A stretch of DNA of 8,665 bases from Gemmatimonadota bacterium (GTDB lineage: Bacteria; Gemmatimonadota; Gemmatimonadetes; Longimicrobiales; UBA6960): positions 1 through 8,665 of the forward strand of contig JAHWKH010000082.1 of assembly GCA_019347995.1 (NCBI GenBank), read 5' to 3'. The notes under the pieces were generated by a model that was given only the letters and a program-made list of their open reading frames with translations, searched no databases and was not told the origin of the DNA. Below are positions 1 through 5,778 of the stretch, in pieces. Both the position numbers and the translations under genes were made by a program. Every line of letters starts with the position of its first letter. The first letter of the stretch is position 1.

Positions 1-684
1 ATCCGCGGCCTTCGCCCCCACGGCCACGTGGGTGTCCACGTCCACCGTCACCCCCCGGTCCGCCAGCTCCGCCCGGATCCAGTCGGAGAGGGCGCCTTCG
101 GTCGTGGGCGCTCCCCGCCGGATGGCGTCCGCGGCGTGCTGGAAAGCGTCCTTCGCGACCTGCGCCACCACTTCCGCGGCCGTACGATGCTCGGCGAGCT
201 GCTCCTCGGTCCAGGCGCTGAAGAAGCGGCTCACCAGGTCGCCCGAGCTCACCGGCTCGATCCCGGCGGCCATCACCATCTCGAGCACGCCCGCCGGTAC
301 GAGGTCCACGGTGGGGACCGCGTCCCCGGGCGAGACCTCCATGGCCACCCGGCCGCCCCCGGCCAGGAGGCCGGCGAGCTCCTCCTCCAGCTCCTGCCAG
401 CCCGCGTAGCGCCGCTTCCCGTGCTCCCAGTGCAGCCACGCCGAGCACTCGATGGCGTGGACGAGTGCCGTCGGCGGGCCCTCGCGGGGAACCAGCACGA
501 ACGCCCGGCGCGTCGTCCCTTCGACGCCCAGGAGGTCGGCCGCGATCCAGTTCTGGCCCCGGAACTCGTAGAAGAGCCAGCCGTCCAGCCCCATCGCGCC
601 CAGCGCGGCCTGGATGCGGGCCACGCCGTCCCGGGTGGCGGCCAGCCCCCCGGCGGCCGGGGCGGACCCCGGCCCTGCGCTCAC
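1..684 (-). CDS. M24 family (Xaa-Pro-type) metallopeptidase, N-terminal part, truncated by window edge
   Basis: Reading the minus strand from a GTG at 684 gives 228 uninterrupted codons that run off the left edge, so the 3' end is missing. Residues about 20-150 look like a creatinase/prolidase N-terminal domain (LDGWLFYEFRGQN at 33-45, VLVPREGPPTALVHAIE around 63-79, RYAGWQELEEEL, VAMEVSPGDAVP). Residues from about 160 (TEEQLAEHRTAAEVVAQVAKDAF, then AIRRGAPTTEGAL at 187-199) begin the pita-bread catalytic domain. The metal ligands and catalytic histidines lie beyond the window, so activity cannot be judged. The family cleaves X-Pro bonds at peptide N-termini or in dipeptides, usually in the cytoplasm with Mn or Co; no signal peptide is visible here. 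The GTG overlaps the TGA of the upstream methyltransferase gene (GTGA, 4 nt) and has a G-run 4-10 nt upstream, which supports this start and translational coupling. Family assignment is firm; exact specificity is open. Confidence 0.87.
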   Translation of the reverse strand, partial: MSAGPGSAPAAGGLAATRDGVARIQAALGAMGLDGWLFYEFRGQNWIAADLLGVEGTTRRAFVLVPREGPPTALVHAIECSAWLHWEHGKRRYAGWQELEEELAGLLAGGGRVAMEVSPGDAVPTVDLVPAGVLEMVMAAGIEPVSSGDLVSRFFSAWTEEQLAEHRTAAEVVAQVAKDAFQHAADAIRRGAPTTEGALSDWIRAELADRGVTVDVDTHVAVGAKAAD

Positions 685-1640
685 CGTGGCCCCCCGTGGA
701 ACAGGGGAAGGCCGCGCGTCCCGGACGAGGCGCCCTCCTCTTCGCCCTCCGCGTGCGGGGGACCGGCCGCGAAGCCCTCGTCCTCCGGGTCCGCGTCGGA
801 GGGGCCCTGTCCCCCGGGGCCCGCCGCGGTGGGCTCTGCGGCGGCCCGGACTCCCATGAGCAGGTCGAGGCCCAGGATCCGCTCGTGCGTGAGAAGCCGA
901 TGCACCTCGCGCTCCCGCTCCACCGCGGTGCGCACGCCGCCGACCCCCCAGCGCTTCCAGGCGCGTCGCAGGATGACCAGCTTCTCCGGAAGCGAGAACA
1001 GCTCGGCGAAGTCGGGGAAGGGCTTCGTCACCTGGGGACGGAACGCCGTCTCCTCGTCGGACCAGTCCTCGGTGTGCAGCCTCTCGACGCCCGCCGCTCG
1101 CATGAGGCGCTTCCACTCCACGAGCATGAGGGGACGCACGCCCAGGTGATCGGCGAGGACCCTGCTCCGCTCCGCGTCCACCGGTGCCTTCCACACCAGC
1201 TGGATCAGGGCCACCGCGCCACCCGGACGGGTCACGCGCACCAGCTCGCGCACGGCGGCGGCCGGATCGGCCCGGGAGGTGAGGCCCAGCTCCCCCACGG
1301 CCACGTCGAAGATGGCGTCGCGGTACGGCAGCCGGTCGAGTGGCGCCTGCTGGAGCTGGAGGTCCCCCTGGAGGTCACGGCGCCGCACCCGCGCCTCCGC
1401 CTCGGCGACCCGCTCCTCGTCGGCATCGACGCCGGAGCCGTGGACGCCGTACTCGGTGACGAACCACTCGAGGGGCACGGCATTGCCGCACGCGACGTCG
1501 AGCACCTCGTCGCCCTCGCTCATGCCGGTGAGGATGGCGATCTGCCGGTACAGGTCGACGCCTCCAGGCGGGAACAGCGGCCTGCGCGAGAGGCGGACCA
1601 GGTCCATCATGGACGGCACGGCCCGGTCGGAAAAGGACAT
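681..1640 (-). CDS. class I SAM-dependent methyltransferase
   Basis: A 319-residue protein with a Rossmann methyltransferase core. Motif I is EVLDVACGNAVPLEWF at about 45-60 (the SAM-binding glycine loop, here with CGN), followed by GVDADEERVAEAEARV (acidic residue binding the ribose) at 70-85. An FDVAVGELGLTSRADPAAAVRELVRVTRPGG stretch (111-141; only key parts matter) matches motifs IV to VI of the Methyltransf_11/25 type. The substrate cannot be told from sequence. Residues 195-265 form an extra, probably helical C-terminal region rich in Arg and Trp. The last ~50 residues (268-319) are low-complexity Gly/Pro/Glu/Asp and likely disordered. The ATG at 1640 lies 3 nt after the stop of the CcmH-like gene, without a clear Shine-Dalgarno sequence, so translation is probably coupled. 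ATGs at 1610 and 1607 are alternatives that would shorten the N-terminus by about ten residues. It may act on a small molecule, quinone or protein; no function should be assumed beyond methyl transfer. Confidence 0.85.
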   Translation of the reverse strand: MSFSDRAVPSMMDLVRLSRRPLFPPGGVDLYRQIAILTGMSEGDEVLDVACGNAVPLEWFVTEYGVHGSGVDADEERVAEAEARVRRRDLQGDLQLQQAPLDRLPYRDAIFDVAVGELGLTSRADPAAAVRELVRVTRPGGAVALIQLVWKAPVDAERSRVLADHLGVRPLMLVEWKRLMRAAGVERLHTEDWSDEETAFRPQVTKPFPDFAELFSLPEKLVILRRAWKRWGVGGVRTAVEREREVHRLLTHERILGLDLLMGVRAAAEPTAAGPGGQGPSDADPEDEGFAAGPPHAEGEEEGASSGTRGLPLFHGGPR

Positions 1641-1643
1641 GCG

Positions 1644-2180
1644 CTAGAGCGGAGCCCGTTCCTCGACGTCCAGCTCCCGCAGCGCCTCCCTGAGACGCTC
1701 CTCCTCGTCGGAGCTGATCGGGCGGTCCCGCTCCGGCGCCGGACGGCCCCGTGCCATCACCCTGAGAGCGACCACGACCGCGCCGATGCCCAGCAGGATC
1801 GCCAGTCCCGGGACCACCCACGCCACGAGCCCCCTGCCACGGGGTTCGGGCAGCGCGAGCCACTGACTGCCGTGATTCGCCAGGACCCACGCCACGATGG
1901 AGTCGGCGTCGGCGCCGGCCTCGGCCATCATCTGGAGGCTGTCGCGCAGGGCCGCCCCCTGGGCGGACGTGCACACCTCGAGCATGAACCCGGGGCAGTA
2001 GGGCGACTTGAGCCGGTCCATCGCCTTTTCCGCCTCGGGATGGCGCGTGTGCGGGCCCTCGGTGGCGGGAGGGACCTCGTACGACGCCTGGGCGTCGACG
2101 GACACGGGCACGCAGAGCGCCGCCGCGGAGAGGAAGGCGGCGAGGAGCGCGGGACGGGTGCATCGGATCATGGTATTCAT
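1644..2180 (-). CDS. CcmH/CycL/NrfF-like cytochrome c maturation protein with atypical C-x7-C motif
   Basis: With the ATG at 2180 the product is 178 residues. Residues 1-32 are a Sec signal peptide (Arg-containing n-region, hydrophobic 10-25, probable cleavage after VDAQA). The mature part has Cys62 and Cys70 in the run SPYCPGFMLEVCTS, then a helical segment ALRDSLQMMAEAGADADSIV and WVLANHGSQWLALPEP (98-113), a transmembrane helix at about 118-140, and an acidic cytoplasmic tail (155-178). This order (Cys pair, three-helix domain ending in a 'hanging' aromatic/Gly strand, TM helix) matches CcmH, which reduces or handles apocytochrome c thiols for haem ligation in the periplasm. Classical CcmH has LRCxxC; here the spacing is C-x7-C. 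I infer a divergent CcmH variant. The open frame extends upstream to 2303, but that would overlap the deacetylase by 80 nt and bury the signal peptide, so 2180 is preferred; ATG 2171 is also possible. The stop is 3 nt before the methyltransferase ATG. Confidence 0.75.
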   Translation of the reverse strand: MNTMIRCTRPALLAAFLSAAALCVPVSVDAQASYEVPPATEGPHTRHPEAEKAMDRLKSPYCPGFMLEVCTSAQGAALRDSLQMMAEAGADADSIVAWVLANHGSQWLALPEPRGRGLVAWVVPGLAILLGIGAVVVALRVMARGRPAPERDRPISSDEEERLREALRELDVEERAPL

Positions 2181-2182
2181 CT

Positions 2183-2207
2183 CGGCGCAGGGGTACCCCG
2201 CACGCCG
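2183..2207 (-). promoter_or_regulatory. hairpin directly upstream of the CcmH-like start codon
   Basis: The 43-nt gap between the deacetylase stop and the CcmH-like ATG holds a perfect 10-bp palindrome, GGGGTACCCC (2190-2199), flanked by 5-bp complementary arms CGGCG (2183-2187) and CGCCG (2203-2207), with 2- and 3-nt asymmetric interior bulges. On the minus-strand transcript the structure ends 2 nt before the ATG at 2180 and covers the position where a ribosome binding site would sit; no Shine-Dalgarno sequence is visible. There is no following T-run, so it is not a standard intrinsic terminator. It could limit translation or make it depend on upstream ribosomes, or it may be chance in GC-rich DNA. 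Confidence 0.35.
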
Positions 2208-2223
2208 TGGAAGGATCGGCACG

Positions 2224-3225
2224 TCACGGCGTGAACTCCCGGCCCGGCCAGGGCTCGACGCCCGCCAGCGCCCGGACCACGTCGACCGTCGCCCGGCCGA
2301 CACGCTCGGGAGCGTAGCCTCCCTCCAGGCACGCCACCACCCTGCCGGCGCAGGCGTCGTCGGCGCGGGCCACGAGCGACCGGGTCATGGCGTGAAGGTC
2401 CTCGGGCTCCAGGAGGAATCCCCCAAGGGGATCACCCGCCAGGCAATCGAACCCGCTCGACACCAGCACGAAGTCGGGCGTGAACCGCTCGAACGCCTCG
2501 TCCAGCGCGGCCTCGTAGCGCTCCAGGTAGGTGTCTCGCGACGTGCCGCCGGGGAGGGGGACGTTGAGGGTCGAGCCCTCGCCGGCCCCGGCTCCCCGCT
2601 CCCCGGCCGCGCCGGTGCCGGGGTAGTGGGGGCTCTGGTGGAGGGAGAGGTAGAACACGTCGGGATCCTCCCAGAAGACGTCCTGGGTGCCGTTGCCGTG
2701 GTGCACGTCCCAATCCACGATCAGGACCCGCTCCGCGTGCCCCCGCTCCTGCAGCCAGCGCGCGGCCACGGCGACCGTGTTGAAGAGACAGAAGCCCATG
2801 GCGCGTGAGGGCGTCGCGTGATGCCCGGGCGGACGGGCGGCCACGAAGGCGTTCCTGTGCCGTCCGTCCATCACGGCACCGGCCGCCGTGATGGACGCGG
2901 CGACGCTCCCCAGCGCCGCGTCCCACGAGGCGGCCGACACCACGGTATCGGCGTCCAGGGCCACGCCCGCGCCCTTCTCGGCCGCCCGGCCCACCGCGCG
3001 GCGCACCTCCTCCACCTGGGACGGGTCGTGGACGCTGAGGAGGACCGCCTCGTCGACGTCGCCGGGAGCCACCTGCTCCACGGATCCGTGGAGCGCGAGC
3101 ATGTCGCGCCCCACCGTGGAGGCCAGCGCCCGCAGCCGGCCCTGGTGCTCCGGGTGGCCCCAGCCGGTGTCGTGGAGCGAGGACGAGGGATGGAGGAGGA
3201 AGGCCGTGGGGGGGCCTCCGGTCAC
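2224..3225 (-). CDS. histone deacetylase family (class II-like) zinc-dependent deacetylase
   Basis: A 333-residue protein of the arginase/deacetylase fold, the usual length for bacterial HDAC-like amidohydrolases. Using the GTG at 3225 as residue 1: HPEHQGRL near 24-31; RPPGHHA with the catalytic His pair at 135-136; GFCLFNTVAVAA at about 144-155; DWDVHHGNG, giving zinc ligands Asp173 and His175; SSGFD, giving the third zinc ligand Asp260; and LEGGY with the transition-state Tyr304. All catalytic residues are present, so it should be active, hydrolysing acetyl-lysine or acetylated polyamines or related amides in the cytoplasm. The substrate is unknown. No signal peptide. The start choice rests on a GGAGG 8 nt upstream and a 4-nt GTGA overlap with the upstream gene's stop; the frame remains open to 3363, but that extension is Gly/Arg-rich, overlaps the neighbour by 142 nt and has no homology-like features. 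Alternative names in this family include acetoin utilization protein AcuC-like or acetylpolyamine amidohydrolase; neither can be chosen from sequence alone. Confidence 0.93.
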   Translation of the reverse strand: MTGGPPTAFLLHPSSSLHDTGWGHPEHQGRLRALASTVGRDMLALHGSVEQVAPGDVDEAVLLSVHDPSQVEEVRRAVGRAAEKGAGVALDADTVVSAASWDAALGSVAASITAAGAVMDGRHRNAFVAARPPGHHATPSRAMGFCLFNTVAVAARWLQERGHAERVLIVDWDVHHGNGTQDVFWEDPDVFYLSLHQSPHYPGTGAAGERGAGAGEGSTLNVPLPGGTSRDTYLERYEAALDEAFERFTPDFVLVSSGFDCLAGDPLGGFLLEPEDLHAMTRSLVARADDACAGRVVACLEGGYAPERVGRATVDVVRALAGVEPWPGREFTP

Positions 3226-3677
3226 GGGATCCGCCTCCAGACGACGTCGGACGGATTCTTCATGCGCAGGGTCCCGTCCTCGGCCACCGTCACCTCCATG
3301 CTCCGCTCCCCCTCGGGCGTCTCGTACCGGATACGATAGCCGTTCAGGGCTCCCTCGTCCCATCCCCGCACCTCCAGGAGGGGGTGACGTGTCCGGCCGG
3401 TCGCCCTGTCGAGGAGCAACTCCACCCGCTCGCGCTCGATGAGCATCTCACGGTCGGCGTAGCGTGCGTCGTCGGTGCCCCAGCGGCCCGTCAGCTCGCG
3501 GGGGACGCCGTCCAGCGGCTCTCCCCGCTCCCGGGGGGAGGTGGCCAGCAGGCCGATGGCCGTGGCCAGGGCGACGGCGGAGAGGAGGAGCGTCCATCCC
3601 GTGACCCGGGCGCCGGAGGTGTCCCCGCGCCGGCGCTTGGGCGGACCCTCCCAGACGACGTCGCCGCCCTCAGCCAT
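3222..3677 (-). CDS. hypothetical single-pass membrane protein
   Basis: I do not recognise a family for this 151-residue protein. Residues 1-26 are polar and carry a basic cluster (KRRR at 14-17), followed by one transmembrane helix at about 27-45 (WTLLLSAVALATAIGLLA). The positive-inside rule places the N-terminus in the cytoplasm and residues 46-151 in the periplasm. The periplasmic part looks beta-rich and begins LTGRWGTDDARYADREMLI, reminiscent of small lipocalin-like or stress-related domains that open with an LxGxW motif, but this is only a resemblance. It ends with EVTVAEDGTLRMKNPSDVVWRRI. It has no cysteines. The ATG at 3677 overlaps the HD-GYP stop by 8 nt and has a GGAGG 9 nt upstream; its own TGA overlaps the deacetylase GTG. 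This coupling on both sides is the best evidence that it is a real gene and co-expressed with its neighbours. Confidence 0.8.
   Translation of the reverse strand: MAEGGDVVWEGPPKRRRGDTSGARVTGWTLLLSAVALATAIGLLATSPRERGEPLDGVPRELTGRWGTDDARYADREMLIERERVELLLDRATGRTRHPLLEVRGWDEGALNGYRIRYETPEGERSMEVTVAEDGTLRMKNPSDVVWRRIP
3234..3238 (-). promoter_or_regulatory. ribosome binding site of the deacetylase gene
   Basis: GGAGG on the minus strand, 8 nt before the GTG at 3225 and inside the end of the upstream coding sequence. It decides in favour of the 333-residue form of the deacetylase over the longer open frame beginning at 3363. Confidence 0.7.
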
Positions 3678-5775
3678 GGCGGGCCACCTCCGCGTCCTCC
3701 GCCGCGTCCTCCGCCGCGAGCCGGGCTCCCGGCGTACGCTTCCTCACCCGCAGGAACGCCGCTACCACGCGAGGCTCGAACTGGGTCCCCGACGCCTCCT
3801 CGATGTGGCGGACGACCCGCTCGGAAGCCTCGGGGCTCCGATACGGCCTCAGCGACGACATGGCGTCGAAGGTGTCGGCCACCGACAGGACCCGGGCCAG
3901 CAGGGGAATCTCCTCGCCCGCGAGGCCGTGGGGGTACCCTTCGCCATCCCAGCGCTCGTGGTGATGGAGCACGATGGGGATGGCGTCGGCATACGCGCCC
4001 ACCGGCTCGAGGATGCGGGCACCGATGACCACGTGCTGACGCATGATGTCGCGCTGCTCGTCCGAGAGGGGACCCTCGCAATCCAGCACCGCCGCCGGGA
4101 TCCCGATCTTGCCGACGTCGTGCAGCAGCCCTCCCCGCTCGAGCGTGTCCAGCTCCCGCTCCGACAGGCCCATCTCGCGGCCGATGTCCATGGCCAGCCG
4201 CGCCACGCGCTCCGAGTGACCGGCGGTCCAGCGTGACTTGGCATCGATGGCGCGCGCCAGCGCCCGCAGGGTGCCCCAGCTCAGCTCCTCCAGCTCGGTG
4301 ACCAGCTGCACTTCGTCGAGGGCCACGGCGGCCTGGTCCACGATCTGCCGTGCCCGCACCACCTCCTCCGGACCGAAGGCGCGGCGCCGGCCCACCACCA
4401 GCGCGCCACGCACCTCGTGCTTCACCATGAGGGGGAGGACGAGCGCCGGCCGCACGTCGTCCAGGAACGACCGCACCGCCTCGGGCAGGGACTCCCCGTC
4501 GCCGGACACGACGTGGGGTCCCGCCTCCGCCAGGTAGGCCACCTCGGCCGCCGACGGCTGGACGGCGATGTCGTGCGACCGGCCGTCGTCCTCGTCCATC
4601 CAGTGCATCGAGCCGGTGCGCTGGTCCCGCTCCAGGAGGAGGATCGCCAGGCGGTCGTAGGCGACCACGCCTCCGAAGCCGTTCAGGAGCGCGCGGACCA
4701 CCTGGTCCCGGTGACTGGCCGAGAGCACGGCCTGGTCGATGGCGCGGCTGGCCTCGAGGTGGCGAAACTGCACGCCCAGTCGCTCGGCCATGGTATTGAA
4801 GGCCCCCGCCAGCTCCCCGAACTCGTCGTCGCGGTCCACCACGACGCGGGTGTCGAAGTCCTTGGAGGCGATGCTGCGCGTCCCCTGCGTGAGGCTTTCG
4901 AGGGGCTCCATGGTCCGGCGCACCAGCCCGTTGGCCAGGAGCGCCACGACGATGAGACCGAAGAGGAGCACGGGCGGAAAGGCCAGCGCGAAGCGGCGCA
5001 GCGGCGCGTAGACCACGCTCTCGGACTCCCCCACCAGCACGCTCCACGGCTCGGACTGGAAGCCGGCGCGCAGGAACAGCTCCCAGTGCGAGCCGACGTA
5101 GCTCTCGCCGTCGCTGGACCACTGGAACACGCCGCGGCCGTCGGAGACGGGCGAGATCCGGAACGCCTCGATGAGGCCTTCGGAGACGCCGGGAGCGAAG
5201 CCGTCCGCGCAGTGGAGGCGGCGGGTCACGCCCGCCAGGATGCAGAAGCCCCCGACGCTGGGCAGGTCGACGTATTCGTCCGCCGAGCTCCACAGGTAGC
5301 CGGTATCCAGCCGGCCCCATACCACGGGCGACTCCGGATCGGCGGGCTCCCGTAGCCTCGCCAGCCAGAGGTCGGCGTCATCGGAAGCGACATCGTCCAG
5401 GCGCAGGAGCGCCTTACCCGCCCTCAGGTGCTGCCACTCGCCGTCCCTGAACGCCGCCATGGACCGGGTGCCCGGAGGCAGCTCGCCGGCCGCGGCCACC
5501 ACCACCTCGAGGATGCTGCGCAGGCGGCCGCTCACCGCCACCTCGTCGGCGGCCATCTCCAGGTCCACCTCCGCGTCCTGGAGCCGCTCGATGACCGACA
5601 TCCCGGCGTTCTTGCTGAGCTGCTGCAGACGGTCCCGGCTCTGGTCCCGGAGCTGCGCCGTGACCACCGTGAACGAGTACCCGGCGAGGACGACGACCGG
5701 CGCCAGCGCGCCGACCACGAACAGGAGGAGGATGCGCCGCGCGACCCGTGTCCGGAGGAGCTCGAAGTGGAGCAC
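3670..5775 (-). CDS. membrane HD-GYP domain phosphodiesterase with periplasmic sensor, HAMP and GAF domains
   Basis: A 701-residue inner-membrane signalling protein. TM1 is at about 13-37, a periplasmic region spans 38-263 (with two cysteines, 178 and 189, that could form a disulfide), TM2 is at 264-284, a HAMP linker at about 285-337 (ends DEFGELAGAFNTMAERL), a GAF-like domain at about 345-490, and an HD-GYP domain at about 500-680. HD-GYP enzymes hydrolyse cyclic di-GMP (some cGAMP) to pGpG or GMP. The metal-site residues are present: GHSERVA with His520, HDVGK with His552, Asp553 and Lys556, His581, the HHHERWDGEGYPHGL block (604-618) containing GYP at 613-615, and Asp634 in SVADTFDAM. One deviation: the usual TSDRPYR reads SSLRPYR, Leu642 replacing Asp. 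The start is a GTG 3 nt after the pseudopilin stop, with GGAG 9 nt upstream. The C-terminal tail is an Ala/Glu/Asp repeat. It probably senses a periplasmic signal and lowers c-di-GMP, possibly controlling the adjacent pseudopilin system. Confidence 0.93.
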   Translation of the reverse strand: MLHFELLRTRVARRILLLFVVGALAPVVVLAGYSFTVVTAQLRDQSRDRLQQLSKNAGMSVIERLQDAEVDLEMAADEVAVSGRLRSILEVVVAAAGELPPGTRSMAAFRDGEWQHLRAGKALLRLDDVASDDADLWLARLREPADPESPVVWGRLDTGYLWSSADEYVDLPSVGGFCILAGVTRRLHCADGFAPGVSEGLIEAFRISPVSDGRGVFQWSSDGESYVGSHWELFLRAGFQSEPWSVLVGESESVVYAPLRRFALAFPPVLLFGLIVVALLANGLVRRTMEPLESLTQGTRSIASKDFDTRVVVDRDDEFGELAGAFNTMAERLGVQFRHLEASRAIDQAVLSASHRDQVVRALLNGFGGVVAYDRLAILLLERDQRTGSMHWMDEDDGRSHDIAVQPSAAEVAYLAEAGPHVVSGDGESLPEAVRSFLDDVRPALVLPLMVKHEVRGALVVGRRRAFGPEEVVRARQIVDQAAVALDEVQLVTELEELSWGTLRALARAIDAKSRWTAGHSERVARLAMDIGREMGLSERELDTLERGGLLHDVGKIGIPAAVLDCEGPLSDEQRDIMRQHVVIGARILEPVGAYADAIPIVLHHHERWDGEGYPHGLAGEEIPLLARVLSVADTFDAMSSLRPYRSPEASERVVRHIEEASGTQFEPRVVAAFLRVRKRTPGARLAAEDAAEDAEVARHG
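3687..3691 (-). promoter_or_regulatory. ribosome binding site of the small membrane protein gene
   Basis: GGAGG on the minus strand, 9 nt before the ATG at 3677, within the last codons of the HD-GYP gene. Two further GGAGG copies lie upstream at 3696-3700 and 3708-3712, inside a 12-bp tandem repeat. Confidence 0.65.
3690..3718 (-). repeat. 12-bp tandem repeat at the 3' end of the HD-GYP gene
   Basis: Two exact copies of CCGCGTCCTCCG (plus-strand reading, 3690-3701 and 3702-3713) followed by a partial third copy (CCGCG). It stays in frame and encodes the AEDAAEDAE tail of the HD-GYP protein. On the transcript each unit carries a GGAGG, so it also multiplies Shine-Dalgarno-like sites just ahead of the next start codon. 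Confidence 0.6.
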
Positions 5776-5778
5776 CGG

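Noticed and set aside
28..1149. A 373-codon plus-strand open frame covering the left edge
   Set aside because: The minus strand encodes an M24 peptidase and a methyltransferase here with clear motifs; the plus-strand product is low-complexity Arg/Pro/Gly.
465..2234. A 589-codon open frame on the plus strand
   Set aside because: It runs antisense across three well-supported minus-strand genes, has the Arg/Pro/His-rich composition typical of GC-rich shadow frames, and shows no recognisable domain.
2181..2303. N-terminal extension of the CcmH-like protein to 2303
   Set aside because: It would put 41 Arg/Ser-rich residues before a clear signal peptide and overlap the deacetylase gene by 80 nt.
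3226..3363. N-terminal extension of the deacetylase to position 3363
   Set aside because: It would overlap the upstream coding sequence by 142 nt, is Gly/Arg-rich without family similarity, and a strong GGAGG plus a GTGA overlap support the start at 3225.
3491..5320. A 609-codon minus-strand frame overlapping the HD-GYP gene
   Set aside because: It is a shifted frame of the HD-GYP gene with Arg/Gly/Pro-rich composition and no domain; the HD-GYP frame has all expected motifs.
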